DNA of 64,000 nucleotides from positions 1 to 64,000 of the forward strand of contig NZ_WOVL01000021.1 of assembly GCF_009737085.1 (NCBI RefSeq), written 5' to 3'. Under the pieces are notes generated by a model. That model was not told the DNA's origin. It searched no databases and saw only the letters and a list, made by a program, of their open reading frames with translations. Source of the DNA: Paenibacillus sp. NEAU-GSW1. Lineage in GTDB: Bacteria; Bacillota; Bacilli; Paenibacillales; Paenibacillaceae. The position numbers and the translations under genes are program-made. Below, piece by piece: positions 53,926 through 63,136 of the stretch (its first letter is position 1; every line of letters begins with the position of its first letter).

Positions 53926-55476
53926 TTAGGCCCGAACGGTAATAATTGCCTTGTCCTTCACCTGCAAGTTGATGACTGGAAAGAACAAGCGCCATTTGCC
54001 GTCTTCTGTCGCGTGCACTTCATCTTCAGTAAAACCTCGCGGTTTAAAGCTGTATTCGCGGTCAAAGTTAATGAGCAGCTGAACCGGCTCGTCCGGCAGC
54101 ATTTCACTCAGCTCATAGCCTAAATTTAACGCCCATGCGCGCAAATCCGCTTCGATTGTGCCTCCGTAAAGCAAGTAAGCAGACGGGTCGATCGTTGCTG
54201 AAATGACGAGCCAGCCCTCAGCGTCGCGCGTTACGTTCCAATCGCTAAATTCTACAAGACCTTCACTCGTCTGCAGATAGGAAAAGTTGTCCGCTATAAC
54301 TTCTTGTATCCGTTCGTTCGATGCGCCGACAAGCGTCTTTGGCAGCGGCGATTCCAGAAATTTCACGTTGGCAGCCGGTTTAGCCGGCAAACCTGCATAA
54401 AGCAATCGCCCGTACGTTACGGCAACGGCAAAGTTCAAATCCGCTTGCGAGGTGTAGCCGGCTGTAGTAATGCCGATTAATTCCCCGTATTCATTAAACA
54501 GCGCGCCGCCGGAGCTGCCGTGGTCAATCGGCGCGCTCGTTTGAATATAGCGAACGCCGCCTTCATATACGATATTGCTGATCAAGCCGTCGGAAACCGT
54601 GTTTTGAAGGCCTAACGGACTGCCGATTGCTACGACTTTATCGCCTTTTTTAGATGTCAGGTCGGCATAGCCTAACTCAACAGGCGCAACGCCAAGCGAT
54701 TCTTTCGTTTGAATAATCGCCAAATCATAGTCCTCATCGTAGGCCGCGACACCGGCAACCTCGAAATTGTCGCCGTCAACCGTCAAAACAGTCGCAGAGG
54801 CGGCATCAACGATGACATGATGGTTCGTCAGTATCCAGCGGTCACCGATAACGACGCCGCTACCCATCGCTCTGTTGGTTGAAATAAGCACTACGCTATC
54901 GTCATATTTATCAACGATTTGCGTCGTGGTCAGCTTTGCCCGTTGCGCTTCCGCTTCTTTTTGCTGCTCATATGCTTGGGTCATAATGCGAACGGAATTC
55001 GTCCTTGCATCCCAATTGACCGTTGCGTCAAGTGACTCTGCCACAAACCTCGCCGGCACGTAAGTAACGCCGCTCTTCACAATCGGAGCGGCTTCCAGTT
55101 TGGAAGCCTTGCCGTTAATGACCGCTGTTTTGGATCCCACCGTAAGCGTGACGGTAACACCTGGCTTCGATCCGACTATGGTTTGCGACTTCGATTCCCA
55201 ATAAACAGAAGCTCCAAGCGCAGTGAAAATCGAACGCATCGGCACAAAAGTGACACCGTCCTTAACAAACGGCGGCGAGGACAGCTGTAATTTCTCATCA
55301 TTGAGATATACCGATATCGATTTCGTGCTTGTGGCAGTGACCGCTAATTTTGCGGCGCTTGCAACTGAAGCAGGCTGCGCCGAGGCCGCATGGGCCGCGC
55401 CGCCGGACAATGGGGCAATTAGCAAGCTTCCTGCGATGACGGTGCTTAGCAGAACAGAATTTTTAAACATTTTCAC
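53926..55476 (-). CDS. Exported trypsin-like serine protease with stalk domain, 516 aa
   Basis: A signal peptide (MKMFKNSVLLSTVIAGSLLIAP ... AHAA) ends near residue 31. Residues about 52-165 hold the copper-amine-oxidase N-terminal-like 'stalk' domain (SISVYLNDEKLQLSSPP, FVPMRSIFTALGASVYW, TYVPARFVAESLDATVNWD). This domain is common on Paenibacillus surface proteins and does not itself imply oxidase activity. A trypsin-like domain follows with the triad H in TNHHVIV, D in DEDYDLAII and S in PIDHGSSGGALFN. A C-terminal part of about 130 residues is unassigned. Probably a secreted or wall-associated HtrA-like protease, without a PDZ domain that I can see. Confidence 0.9.
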   Translation of the reverse strand: MKMFKNSVLLSTVIAGSLLIAPLSGGAAHAASAQPASVASAAKLAVTATSTKSISVYLNDEKLQLSSPPFVKDGVTFVPMRSIFTALGASVYWESKSQTIVGSKPGVTVTLTVGSKTAVINGKASKLEAAPIVKSGVTYVPARFVAESLDATVNWDARTNSVRIMTQAYEQQKEAEAQRAKLTTTQIVDKYDDSVVLISTNRAMGSGVVIGDRWILTNHHVIVDAASATVLTVDGDNFEVAGVAAYDEDYDLAIIQTKESLGVAPVELGYADLTSKKGDKVVAIGSPLGLQNTVSDGLISNIVYEGGVRYIQTSAPIDHGSSGGALFNEYGELIGITTAGYTSQADLNFAVAVTYGRLLYAGLPAKPAANVKFLESPLPKTLVGASNERIQEVIADNFSYLQTSEGLVEFSDWNVTRDAEGWLVISATIDPSAYLLYGGTIEADLRAWALNLGYELSEMLPDEPVQLLINFDREYSFKPRGFTEDEVHATEDGKWRLFFPVINLQVKDKAIITVRA

Positions 55477-55663
55477 AGTATGAGGACCTCCACATTATGG
55501 CTGGACATTATTTCAATATCGTAACATCGCTCCCGTTTATTGTCTATGAAACACTTTTCATAGATTGATGCAATCGGTGCTCGATCAGAAAGCGGCGAAT
55601 AGTATTGCATTCGCAATCATGATATAGTTGGTGCAGCAAGGAACTCGCAGGAGGTATACAGCA
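55477..55663. promoter_or_regulatory. Divergent promoter region, protease and RluA genes
   Basis: No gene is seen. Inverted CTATGAAA-CACTT-TTCATAG (around 55544-55564) is a small AT-rich palindrome that may be an operator or a hairpin. The rluA side contains TATAGTT near 55622. Confidence 0.35.
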
Positions 55664-56581
55664 ATGTCCAAGAAACCAAAGAGCGCCGGACCGAGGGGAA
55701 CGGGCTCGCCGGAGAATCGGCTGACGGCGGCGGAGCCGGCGGAGCTGCTCTCTTTTTTGCTCGCGCAGCTGAATCAAGGCCGAAACAGCGTGAAATCGCT
55801 GCTGGCGCATGGCCAAGTGTTTGTGGATGGACGCGCAGAGACGAAATACAATTTCATGCTGGAGCCGGGACAAACGGTCATAATCCGCAAGGAGCGCGCG
55901 CCGGAGACAGTTCCGCTTGCCGGTTTGGCTATATTGCATGAGGACGAGCACATTATCGTTGTGAACAAAGATTCCGGTCTGCTCTCGATTGCAACGGATA
56001 AAGAAACAGAGCTTACCGCTTACCGCCAATTAAATGCCCATGTGCGCGCAGCCGATCCTAAAGGGCGTATTTTCATCGTTCACCGTCTCGATCGCGACAC
56101 ATCCGGCGTCATGATGTTCGCCAAGAGCGAAGCGGTGCAGCAGAAGCTGCAAAACAATTGGCAAGATATTGTCCAAGAGCGTTCTTACGTTGCCCTTGTC
56201 GAGGGAACCGTTAAGAAATCGGTCGGAACGGTCAAATCGTGGCTGAAGGAAAGCAGCACGCTGCGCATGTACTCCAGCCCGCACCCGAATGACGGACAGC
56301 TCGCGGTTACCCACTATAAGCTGCTGCAAGCAGGCAAGCAATTTTCGCTTCTGGAAGTACATCTGGAAACCGGTCGCAAAAATCAGATCCGCGTCCACAT
56401 GCAAGATATCGGCCACCCGGTCGTCGGCGACAAGAAGTACGGCTCCCGCGCCAAGCCGATCCCGCGTCTTGGCTTGCATGCGCGCGTGCTCGCGTTCGAG
56501 CATCCTGTAAGCGGCAAATTGCTGCGTTTTGACACAGGCATTCCAAAACTATTCTATAATCCGTTCCGAGGAGAGAAATAA
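55664..56581 (+). CDS. RluA-family RNA pseudouridine synthase, 305 aa
   Basis: An N-terminal S4-like domain (FLLAQLNQGRNSVKSLLAHGQVFVDGR) is followed by the pseudouridine synthase core with the catalytic aspartate in IFIVHRLDRDTSGVMMFAK. The substrate-binding LLEVHLETGRKNQIRVHMQDIGHPVVGDKKYG is intact. RluA-type enzymes isomerise uridine in 23S rRNA or tRNA; target not predictable. I start at the ATG at 55664 (GGAGG nine bases before), not at 55628. The stop is four bases before the DUF6509 gene. Confidence 0.9.
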   Translation: MSKKPKSAGPRGTGSPENRLTAAEPAELLSFLLAQLNQGRNSVKSLLAHGQVFVDGRAETKYNFMLEPGQTVIIRKERAPETVPLAGLAILHEDEHIIVVNKDSGLLSIATDKETELTAYRQLNAHVRAADPKGRIFIVHRLDRDTSGVMMFAKSEAVQQKLQNNWQDIVQERSYVALVEGTVKKSVGTVKSWLKESSTLRMYSSPHPNDGQLAVTHYKLLQAGKQFSLLEVHLETGRKNQIRVHMQDIGHPVVGDKKYGSRAKPIPRLGLHARVLAFEHPVSGKLLRFDTGIPKLFYNPFRGEK

Positions 56582-56585
56582 ACAA

Positions 56586-56897
56586 ATGGAAGCAGAACAG
56601 TTACTGACAATTAGCAGTTACAGCGTTGAGTTTATTAAAGATCCGTTCGGCATTCTGGCCGGCAAACGTTATGAATTTCTGATCGACATCGAGCTTGATG
56701 AAGAGGACGAGCTATACTCCAGCAAAGGCATCTATCTGCGCGTCGTATATCGGGTAGAGGGCGAAGCAGGCGAAATCATCAAGCATGATATTATTGAGAA
56801 GGAATCGGAGAAGCATCTGGACTTCGAGCTTGAGGACGAGGAGCTTCAGGAGCTTGCCGCTTTTTGCGCTGCGCATTACGGCGAGGCCGAGGAATAA
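56586..56897 (+). CDS. DUF6509 family protein, 103 aa
   Basis: LTISSYSVEFIKDPFGILAGKRYEFLIDIELDEEDELYSSKGIYLRVVYR matches the DUF6509 family of small acidic Bacillales proteins of unknown function. The C-terminus is strongly acidic (FELEDEELQELAAFC). The ATG is four bases after the rluA stop and shares GAGGAGAG as ribosome site, so the two form an operon ended by a strong terminator. Confidence 0.8.
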   Translation: MEAEQLLTISSYSVEFIKDPFGILAGKRYEFLIDIELDEEDELYSSKGIYLRVVYRVEGEAGEIIKHDIIEKESEKHLDFELEDEELQELAAFCAAHYGEAEE

Positions 56898-56909
56898 ACG
56901 AAAATATTT

Positions 56910-56958
56910 AACCGCCATTCAACAGCCTCGGCAGCGAGCATATTGAATGGCGGTTTTT
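56910..56958 (+). terminator. Terminator after the rluA-DUF6509 operon
   Basis: AACCGCCATTCAA and TTGAATGGCGGTT form a stem across a 20-base loop, followed by eight T. Confidence 0.85.
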
Positions 56959-56966
56959 TTTACAGC

Positions 56967-57314
56967 TTACAGCGGAATACGATAGGAAGAGCGTTCCTCG
57001 ACAATATGCTCGCCGTTGTTGTACACCCACTTGAATGAGAACTGGGTACCCTCGTACCCGGTACGGCTGCGAATATCCGGCGCAATGACGCTTTCGAGAT
57101 TGTCCGCAATCGTTTGCTGCAGCGAAGAAAGCCGTACTCGATTTTCCGCGCTTAGCTGCGCGGCCTCTTCCTCCGACTGCGCCGTCTGCATAAAATAAGC
57201 GATTCCAATCTCTTCGTCGCTTATATTCTCAGGAAGCGGATAACCGGATCCGCGAAAAATTTCCTTTACCGTATCGTTCCAATCTCTTATCAAATCGATC
57301 GTAATTTCGTACAA
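56967..57314 (-). CDS. Small soluble protein, 115 aa
   Basis: No family recognised with certainty. The sequence (YEITIDLIRDWNDTVKEIFR, then a helical, acidic middle rich in Glu, Ala and Gln, then FKWVYNNGEHIVEERSSYRIPL) lacks a signal, membrane span or metal motif. It starts at a TTG at 57314 with GAGGAG nine bases before. It lies alone between the DUF6509 terminator and the ABC operon. Confidence 0.55.
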   Translation of the reverse strand: MYEITIDLIRDWNDTVKEIFRGSGYPLPENISDEEIGIAYFMQTAQSEEEAAQLSAENRVRLSSLQQTIADNLESVIAPDIRSRTGYEGTQFSFKWVYNNGEHIVEERSSYRIPL

Positions 57315-57400
57315 ACCATACAGCTCCTCTAATGATGGTGTAGAAGGTTCTATTTACGTTAGTTTAAGCCACTTGAAGGTCGGGAGCAATGTCAAACGAA

Positions 57401-57446
57401 AAAAAGCCGTCTCGAAAGCCCGTTTACGACCTTCAAGACAGCCTAT
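57401..57446 (-). terminator. Terminator of the peptide-type ABC operon
   Basis: GGCTGTCTTGAAGG and CTTTCGAGACGGCT form an imperfect stem, followed on the minus strand by seven T. It is 20 bases past the ATPase stop. Confidence 0.65.
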
Positions 57447-57466
57447 GAAACCGATAAAATCAAAGC

Positions 57467-59530
57467 TCAGCCAAGAGGATAATGGCAAGCCGCAAGGTGA
57501 TCGGAGCCGACAGCGCGAAGCTTCGGCTCTTCTTCGCGGCAGCGAGCGGTTGCCGCCGGGCATCGCGTGTGGAAACGACATCCTGACGGCGGGTTTGCAG
57601 GCGATGGAATTTCGCCGCTTATCGCGGAAAACTGCCTTTTGCGCCCGGGATCGGGCTGAGGAATGGACGAGATCAAGCCTTGCGTATACGGATGCGCCGG
57701 ACGATGGAACAGTTCTTCGCTGGGCGCGATTTCTACTAGCTTGCCTAAGTACATGACGCCGATCCGATCGGAAATATGGCGGACAATATGAAGGCCATGC
57801 GCGATAAATAAATACGTTAAGTTCATCTGCCGCTGAAGCTGCTGCAGCAAATTAATAATTTGCGCTTGAACGGAAACATCGAGCGCCGACACCGCTTCGT
57901 CCGCCAGCAAAAACTGCGGATTTAGCGCAATCGCCCGCGCGATGCCTATCCGTTGGCGTTGGCCGCCGGAAAACTCGTGCGGATAACGGCCGCGCCAAGC
58001 TGGGCTCAGCCCGACAAGCTCCAGCAATTCCTCCACGCGGGCATGCCGCTCCTTCGAATCGGATCCGAAATTATGCACGCGAAGCGGCTCGCTTATAATA
58101 TCGCCGATCGTCCAACGCGGATTAACCGAACCGTATGGATCTTGAAACACCATTTGCATGTCGCGCCGCGCTTTGCGAAGCTCCGGGCCGGATAGTCCGG
58201 TCAAGCTTCGCCCTTGAAAGATGACGTTGCCGCGCGTCGCCTGCTCCAGCTGGAGCAGCACTCTGCCCAGCGTAGACTTCCCGCTTCCCGATTCTCCAAC
58301 CAGTCCGAACGTTTCGCCCTTGCGAATCGTAAACGAGACGTCCTCGACTGCTCTAATAGACGAGCCCTTTCGGTTGAACAAGCTGCCGCGAATCGGATAA
58401 TATTTCGAAAGCCCTTCAATTTGAAACAGCGTTTGAACGGCTTCATGACCCGTATCTTCGAGCGCAATAGCCGCCGATGCCGGATCAGTGCTTGCTTCAT
58501 TTACCGTCACGGCCCCCGCCGCCTCTCTCCATCTGCCGAATTTCCATTCCTCCGATTCCGTCAGCCTTGCCGAATGCCAGCATGCGGCAAAACGCCCGTT
58601 TACCTCTTGCAGCGGCGGGTTTTCCGTCACGCATTGCTCCGTCGCATAAGGGCAGCGAGGGTGAAACCGGCAGCCCGTCGGAAGGGCGGATAAGCTCGGA
58701 ATGGAGCCGTCGATCGAGTACAGCTTCGCGCTGCGGTCGCTCTCCAGCGTCGTAATCGATTGCAGCAAACCTCTCGTATAAGGGTGATGCGGCTGCTCAA
58801 AAAGCTGGACGGCGGTCGCTTGCTCAACCACTTGCCCGGCATACATGACGATGATTCGGTCTGCCATCTCCGCTGCGATGCCCATATCGTGCGTGACGAG
58901 CAAAATCGCCATCTTGAACTCCTGTTTCAATTCCTGAAGGAGCTGCAATATTTGCGCTTGGATCGTAACGTCAAGCGCAGTCGTCGGCTCGTCGGCAATA
59001 AGAAGCTCCGGCCCGCATGCAAGCGCCATCGCGATCATTGCCCGCTGCAGCATGCCGCCGGACAACTCGTTAGGATATTGCTTCATTCGCACTTCCGGCT
59101 CCGGAATGCCGACACGGCGCAGCAAGTAGACGGCGTGCGCCTGCGCATCGCGACGGGACCGCTGTTTATGGCGGACAATCGTTTCTACAATCTGGCTGCC
59201 GATCGTAAATACCGGATCAAAGGCCGCCATCGGCTCTTGAAATACCATAGCCATCCGCTTGCCTCGCAGCGTCTGCAAATCCTTTTGCGGCATAGAGGAA
59301 ATATCGATCCCATCCAGCATAATCGAACCGCCCGAAATGACGCCGTTCTCGTAATCAATCAATCGCATGATCGATTTCGACGCAATCGTCTTGCCGCTGC
59401 CGGATTCGCCTACAAGGCATACGGTCTCGCCCGCGCTAATCCGAAGCGTTACGTCCGAAATAGCTTTGAGTAGTCCGTTCTTTGTCGTAAAATCGACCGA
59501 TAACCGATCGATTTCGAGAAGCTGGCGCAT
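57467..59530 (-). CDS. Fused dipeptide-type ABC ATPase (DppD-DppF), 687 aa
   Basis: Two ATPase halves on one chain, as in GsiA-type systems. Half one has Walker A GESGSGKT (about 38-45), signature [11 protein letters not shown] and DEPTTALD. Half two has [23 protein letters not shown] and DEAVSALD. Each half ends in a cysteine-rich tail ([15 protein letters not shown] and [15 protein letters not shown]) of the oligo/dipeptide ATPase type; the four cysteines of each may bind a metal cluster. It powers the importer formed by the DppB/DppC-like permeases and the binding protein upstream. The ATG at 59530 is 29 bases after the permease. Confidence 0.9.
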   Translation of the reverse strand: MRQLLEIDRLSVDFTTKNGLLKAISDVTLRISAGETVCLVGESGSGKTIASKSIMRLIDYENGVISGGSIMLDGIDISSMPQKDLQTLRGKRMAMVFQEPMAAFDPVFTIGSQIVETIVRHKQRSRRDAQAHAVYLLRRVGIPEPEVRMKQYPNELSGGMLQRAMIAMALACGPELLIADEPTTALDVTIQAQILQLLQELKQEFKMAILLVTHDMGIAAEMADRIIVMYAGQVVEQATAVQLFEQPHHPYTRGLLQSITTLESDRSAKLYSIDGSIPSLSALPTGCRFHPRCPYATEQCVTENPPLQEVNGRFAACWHSARLTESEEWKFGRWREAAGAVTVNEASTDPASAAIALEDTGHEAVQTLFQIEGLSKYYPIRGSLFNRKGSSIRAVEDVSFTIRKGETFGLVGESGSGKSTLGRVLLQLEQATRGNVIFQGRSLTGLSGPELRKARRDMQMVFQDPYGSVNPRWTIGDIISEPLRVHNFGSDSKERHARVEELLELVGLSPAWRGRYPHEFSGGQRQRIGIARAIALNPQFLLADEAVSALDVSVQAQIINLLQQLQRQMNLTYLFIAHGLHIVRHISDRIGVMYLGKLVEIAPSEELFHRPAHPYTQGLISSIPQPDPGRKRQFSAISGEIPSPANPPSGCRFHTRCPAATARCREEEPKLRAVGSDHLAACHYPLG

Positions 59531-59559
59531 ATCGTTTCCCCTCCTGTCCTTAAGCTCTG

Positions 59560-60483
59560 TTATGCCCGGCTCCGCTTCGGATCCAAATGATCGCGAATGC
59601 GGTCGCCCAATAGATTAATGGATAATACGAACAATGTAATCGCTAGCCCCGGAAACGTGCAAATCCACCATGCAACCGTTAAATAGCCTCTTCCTTGAGA
59701 GAGCAGCGCGCCCCAATCTGGAATCTCCTTAATCGTTCCGAGACCCAGAAAGCTTAAACCCGAGCCGGTCAATATGGAGGAGCCGATGCCAATCGCAGCC
59801 ATTACGAACAACGGAGAAAGCGAATTAGGCAGCACATGCCGCCAGAAAATCGCGAAGCCTGACGTCCCGATCGAACGCGAAGCGGTAATGTAAGCACGGC
59901 CTTTTATGCTCAAGATCGTGCCCCGCATCACTCTCGCATAGCCTGGAACGGCTGCCGCAGCTACAGACAACACAACATTCGTCAAACTTGGCCCAAGCGC
60001 CGCCGCGATAGCGAGCGCAAGCAGAACGCCGGGTATCGTCATCAATACGTCGATAAAACGCATCAATGCCGTATCTACGATGCCGCCGATATATCCGGAC
60101 AGCGCACCGATCAACCCTCCGGCAACACTGCCAATCAAGACCGAGACTACGCCAATGATTAACGAATCCCGACTTCCGTACACGACGACACTAAATACAT
60201 CGCGGCCAAAATAGTCCGTACCGAACAGATGCTGCCAAGTAGGCGCCAGCAACACGCGGTCCGCCTTCATCTCCGTTGGCGAGAAAGGCGCAATCCATTG
60301 AGGAGCCAGCGCGCAAAGCACGATGAACAGCACGGACGCCACGGCTCCGTAGACGAATAAATCGGCAGCTGAAAGCGTCCTTCTTTTCCAGACTGGGAGA
60401 CGGAAAAGCTTTTTTCGAGGCAGCGCGACACTGCGGTTCGCTGCAACTGCAGCTTCCTTCATAGAAATGACCTCTCCTTTCAA
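59560..60483 (-). CDS. Dipeptide-type ABC permease, DppC-like, 307 aa
   Basis: One N-terminal span (about 36-58) and four or five further spans. GTDYFGRDVFSVVVYGSRDSL and the EAA-type loop ASRSIGTSGFAIFWRHVLPNSL followed by GLSFLGLGTIKEIPDWGALLSQGRGYL are DppC signatures. It forms the channel with the DppB-like protein, whose stop overlaps its start by four bases. Confidence 0.9.
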   Translation of the reverse strand: MKGEVISMKEAAVAANRSVALPRKKLFRLPVWKRRTLSAADLFVYGAVASVLFIVLCALAPQWIAPFSPTEMKADRVLLAPTWQHLFGTDYFGRDVFSVVVYGSRDSLIIGVVSVLIGSVAGGLIGALSGYIGGIVDTALMRFIDVLMTIPGVLLALAIAAALGPSLTNVVLSVAAAAVPGYARVMRGTILSIKGRAYITASRSIGTSGFAIFWRHVLPNSLSPLFVMAAIGIGSSILTGSGLSFLGLGTIKEIPDWGALLSQGRGYLTVAWWICTFPGLAITLFVLSINLLGDRIRDHLDPKRSRA

Positions 60484-61406
60484 TGCTCCCTTCTAACGCG
60501 AGGGTCGATTGCGCTATACGAGATGTCGACCAGCAAATTGACTGCGATGTAGACGATGGCTGAGAAAAAAACTACGCCCTGCACCACCGGCAAATCCTTC
60601 GCCATAATCGCATCCGCGATTATTCGTCCGATGCCTTGGCGCGAAAATACCGTTTCAATCACAACCGCTCCGGCAAGCAATTCGCCGACGATCATTCCGA
60701 TCATCGTTACCGCAGGAATGAGAGCGTTTCGGAGCGCATGCCGGTACATGACGGCCCGCTCCGACAACCCTTTCGATCGCAGCGTGACAATGAAGGGCTC
60801 GTTGATAACGTCAAGCATGCTTGTGCGTACCATGCGGACAATAAAGCCCGCTCCGACAAGACCCAGCGTTACTGACGGCAGTATGAGCGATCTAAAGCCG
60901 TCCGAGCCCATCGCCGGGAGCCAACCAAGCGAGATGGAGAAAATAAGAATAAGCAGAATACCGGACCAGAAGGTCGGCATTGAAATGCCAAACAGACCAA
61001 CCAGACGGGCGATAAGATCAATAGGGCCGTTGCGGTGAATCGCCGACAGCACGCCAAGTGCGATGCCGACAGCTGTCGAGATCGCCGCGCTGAACAGGGT
61101 AAGCGATAGCGTCGCCGGGAAATGCTCGATAATTTTCGGCAGCACCGGTTCGCTGTTCAGCATCGAATTGCCGAAATCGCCTTGCAGCACATTTCCGAAA
61201 TACTCGCCAAAACGAATATAGAACGGCCGATCCAGTCCCATCTGATGGCGCATATTGGCAATCATCTCAGGCGTGGCCTCCGCCGGATCCAGCATCAGAA
61301 GCGCCGGATCGCCGGGAAGCACATTCAAAATGACGAATACGACGACCATTGTGCCAAAGATGACAAGCAGTGAAGTATAGAGCCGTATAAAAATGGATTT
61401 AACCAC
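60480..61406 (-). CDS. Dipeptide-type ABC permease, DppB-like, 308 aa
   Basis: About six spans, the first at about residues 8-30 (TSLLVIFGTMVVVFVILNVLPGDPA). The LPSVTLGLVGAGFIVRMVRTSMLDVINEPFIVTLRSKG and HALRNALIPAVTMIG segments are the DppB type docking loop. It is second in the operon, 23 bases after the binding-protein gene. Confidence 0.9.
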   Translation of the reverse strand: MVKSIFIRLYTSLLVIFGTMVVVFVILNVLPGDPALLMLDPAEATPEMIANMRHQMGLDRPFYIRFGEYFGNVLQGDFGNSMLNSEPVLPKIIEHFPATLSLTLFSAAISTAVGIALGVLSAIHRNGPIDLIARLVGLFGISMPTFWSGILLILIFSISLGWLPAMGSDGFRSLILPSVTLGLVGAGFIVRMVRTSMLDVINEPFIVTLRSKGLSERAVMYRHALRNALIPAVTMIGMIVGELLAGAVVIETVFSRQGIGRIIADAIMAKDLPVVQGVVFFSAIVYIAVNLLVDISYSAIDPRVRREH

Positions 61407-61429
61407 GGGGCCGCACCCCCTTCGCCGGT

Positions 61430-63085
61430 TTATTTGGCTATAAACGTATCGTTGAACCGCGGATACGCAAGCGCGTCCAGCTTTAAGCCTTGCACGCTAT
61501 TGGCTGCCGCAATCGTATACGGGAACACATAGATCGGAATGATGATCGCGTTATCGATAATATGATGCTGCGCTTGCTTGTAGATGTCGATCCGCTTCGC
61601 TTCATCTTTCTCTACAGCGCCTTGCTCAAGCAGCTTGTCGAGCTCCGGATTGGAATAACCGCTTAACGTCAGTCTCGCTCCGGCCGCAGGCGTATGATAG
61701 AACTGGTAGAGCGCATTCGGGTCCGAATTCACTTGGCTGTTGCCGTAAATATCATAATCGTCATTAACGAATACCTTCGTCGCAATATCTTTCGTAATGT
61801 CGACTTGAACATCAATGCCGATTTCTTTCAGCTGTTGCTGGACGATCGCCGCAATGTCATTGCGCTTCTCGCGGTTCGGCGATCCGTCCAAGTAATGAAG
61901 CGTCAGTTTTTTCCCATTCTTCTCGCGGATGCCGTCCGCGCCGCGCGCCCATCCCGCTTCATCGAGCCATTTATTCGCTTGGTCCAAATCCGGCTTTACG
62001 CCGCCTTCCAGCGATTTGTCATAGCCAAGCGTGCTTGGCGCAAGCGGAGACCAAGCTTGCTCGTACGTTCCCAAGTAAAGCGATTTGACGATTGAGCCGA
62101 CATCAATTGCCGATTGAAGCGCCTGCCGCACCTTGAGCTCGTTCCAAGGCGCTTTCCGCTGATTAATAAAGAGCGTGTAAGGCAAGCCGCCCGTATTCGT
62201 GGACAGCAATTGGAACTTCGAATCCTGCTTGATCGAGACAATATTTTGCGGCGGCACCGTTTCGCCCGCAAGCACCTGGCCGCTTTTAACGCTGCCGATC
62301 CGGGTCGCTTCCTCCGGCACGATTTTGAAGCTGATTGTGTCCAGATATGGCGCTCCTTGATTGACCGCCGTTTCGTTCGCCCATTTATAGTCGGGATTGC
62401 GCTCGATGACGATTTGCGCGTTCTCCTCCCATTTCACGAACTTGAACGGACCGGAGCCGACCGGGTTTTTACTAAATTGCTCACCGTATTTTTTAGCGGC
62501 AGTAGGCGAGACGATGCCAAGCGTACCCTGCCCGAGATTGCGCAAGAAAGCTTGTGAAGGCGACCCAAGCTGAACCTCGACCGTATAATCGTCAATAACT
62601 TTTGAAGATTTGTACGGCTGAATTAGCGCGAGCGCATTAGAAGCTTTCGTAGCCGGATCGATAACCCGATCGAAGTTGAATTTGACCGCTTCCGCATTAA
62701 ACGGCGTGCCGTCATGGAACTTGACGTCGTCGCGCAGCTTGAAGGTGTAAGTAAGGCCGTCCTCCGACACCGTCCACGATTTGGCGAGCCACGGTTTAAC
62801 CGAACCGTCCGGCAATTGGACTACCAGGCTGTCGAATACGTTATTAATAACTCGCACGCCAACCGCAAGTCCGTTCGTATGCGGATCAAGCGAAATAGGC
62901 GAAGTTGCGAGCGCATAGGTCAATTCGCCGCCTTGTACGGGAGCCGCCGTCGTTTCTGCAGCCTTCGATCCGGATTCAGCGCCGCCGCTGCTTCCTTTGG
63001 ACGAACTGCATCCTGTAAGAGCCACAGCAATAGCCAACACGATGGCCGAATATGAAAACCAGCTTCTTTTTTGAATCCTTGTCAT
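61430..63085 (-). CDS. Solute-binding lipoprotein, SBP family 5, 551 aa
   Basis: Lipoprotein signal ends in ALTGC, with the Cys at residue 26, followed by a Ser/Gly-rich linker. The mature part is a family 5 extracellular binding protein: LTYALATSPISLDPH, VQLPDGSVKPWLAKSWTVSEDGLTYTFKLRDDVKFHDGTPFNAEAVKFNFDRV and NPVGSGPFKFVKWEEN. The family takes peptides, nickel, opines, glutathione or sulfur compounds; ligand not predictable from the sequence alone. AGGGG precedes the ATG. It lies 51 bases after the monooxygenase gene, which suggests they work on the same compound. Confidence 0.9.
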   Translation of the reverse strand: MTRIQKRSWFSYSAIVLAIAVALTGCSSSKGSSGGAESGSKAAETTAAPVQGGELTYALATSPISLDPHTNGLAVGVRVINNVFDSLVVQLPDGSVKPWLAKSWTVSEDGLTYTFKLRDDVKFHDGTPFNAEAVKFNFDRVIDPATKASNALALIQPYKSSKVIDDYTVEVQLGSPSQAFLRNLGQGTLGIVSPTAAKKYGEQFSKNPVGSGPFKFVKWEENAQIVIERNPDYKWANETAVNQGAPYLDTISFKIVPEEATRIGSVKSGQVLAGETVPPQNIVSIKQDSKFQLLSTNTGGLPYTLFINQRKAPWNELKVRQALQSAIDVGSIVKSLYLGTYEQAWSPLAPSTLGYDKSLEGGVKPDLDQANKWLDEAGWARGADGIREKNGKKLTLHYLDGSPNREKRNDIAAIVQQQLKEIGIDVQVDITKDIATKVFVNDDYDIYGNSQVNSDPNALYQFYHTPAAGARLTLSGYSNPELDKLLEQGAVEKDEAKRIDIYKQAQHHIIDNAIIIPIYVFPYTIAAANSVQGLKLDALAYPRFNDTFIAK

Positions 63086-63136
63086 CGTCCATTTCCCCTA
63101 TCTGTAATTAATAAATGGAGGCAACTTTCGCCAAAG

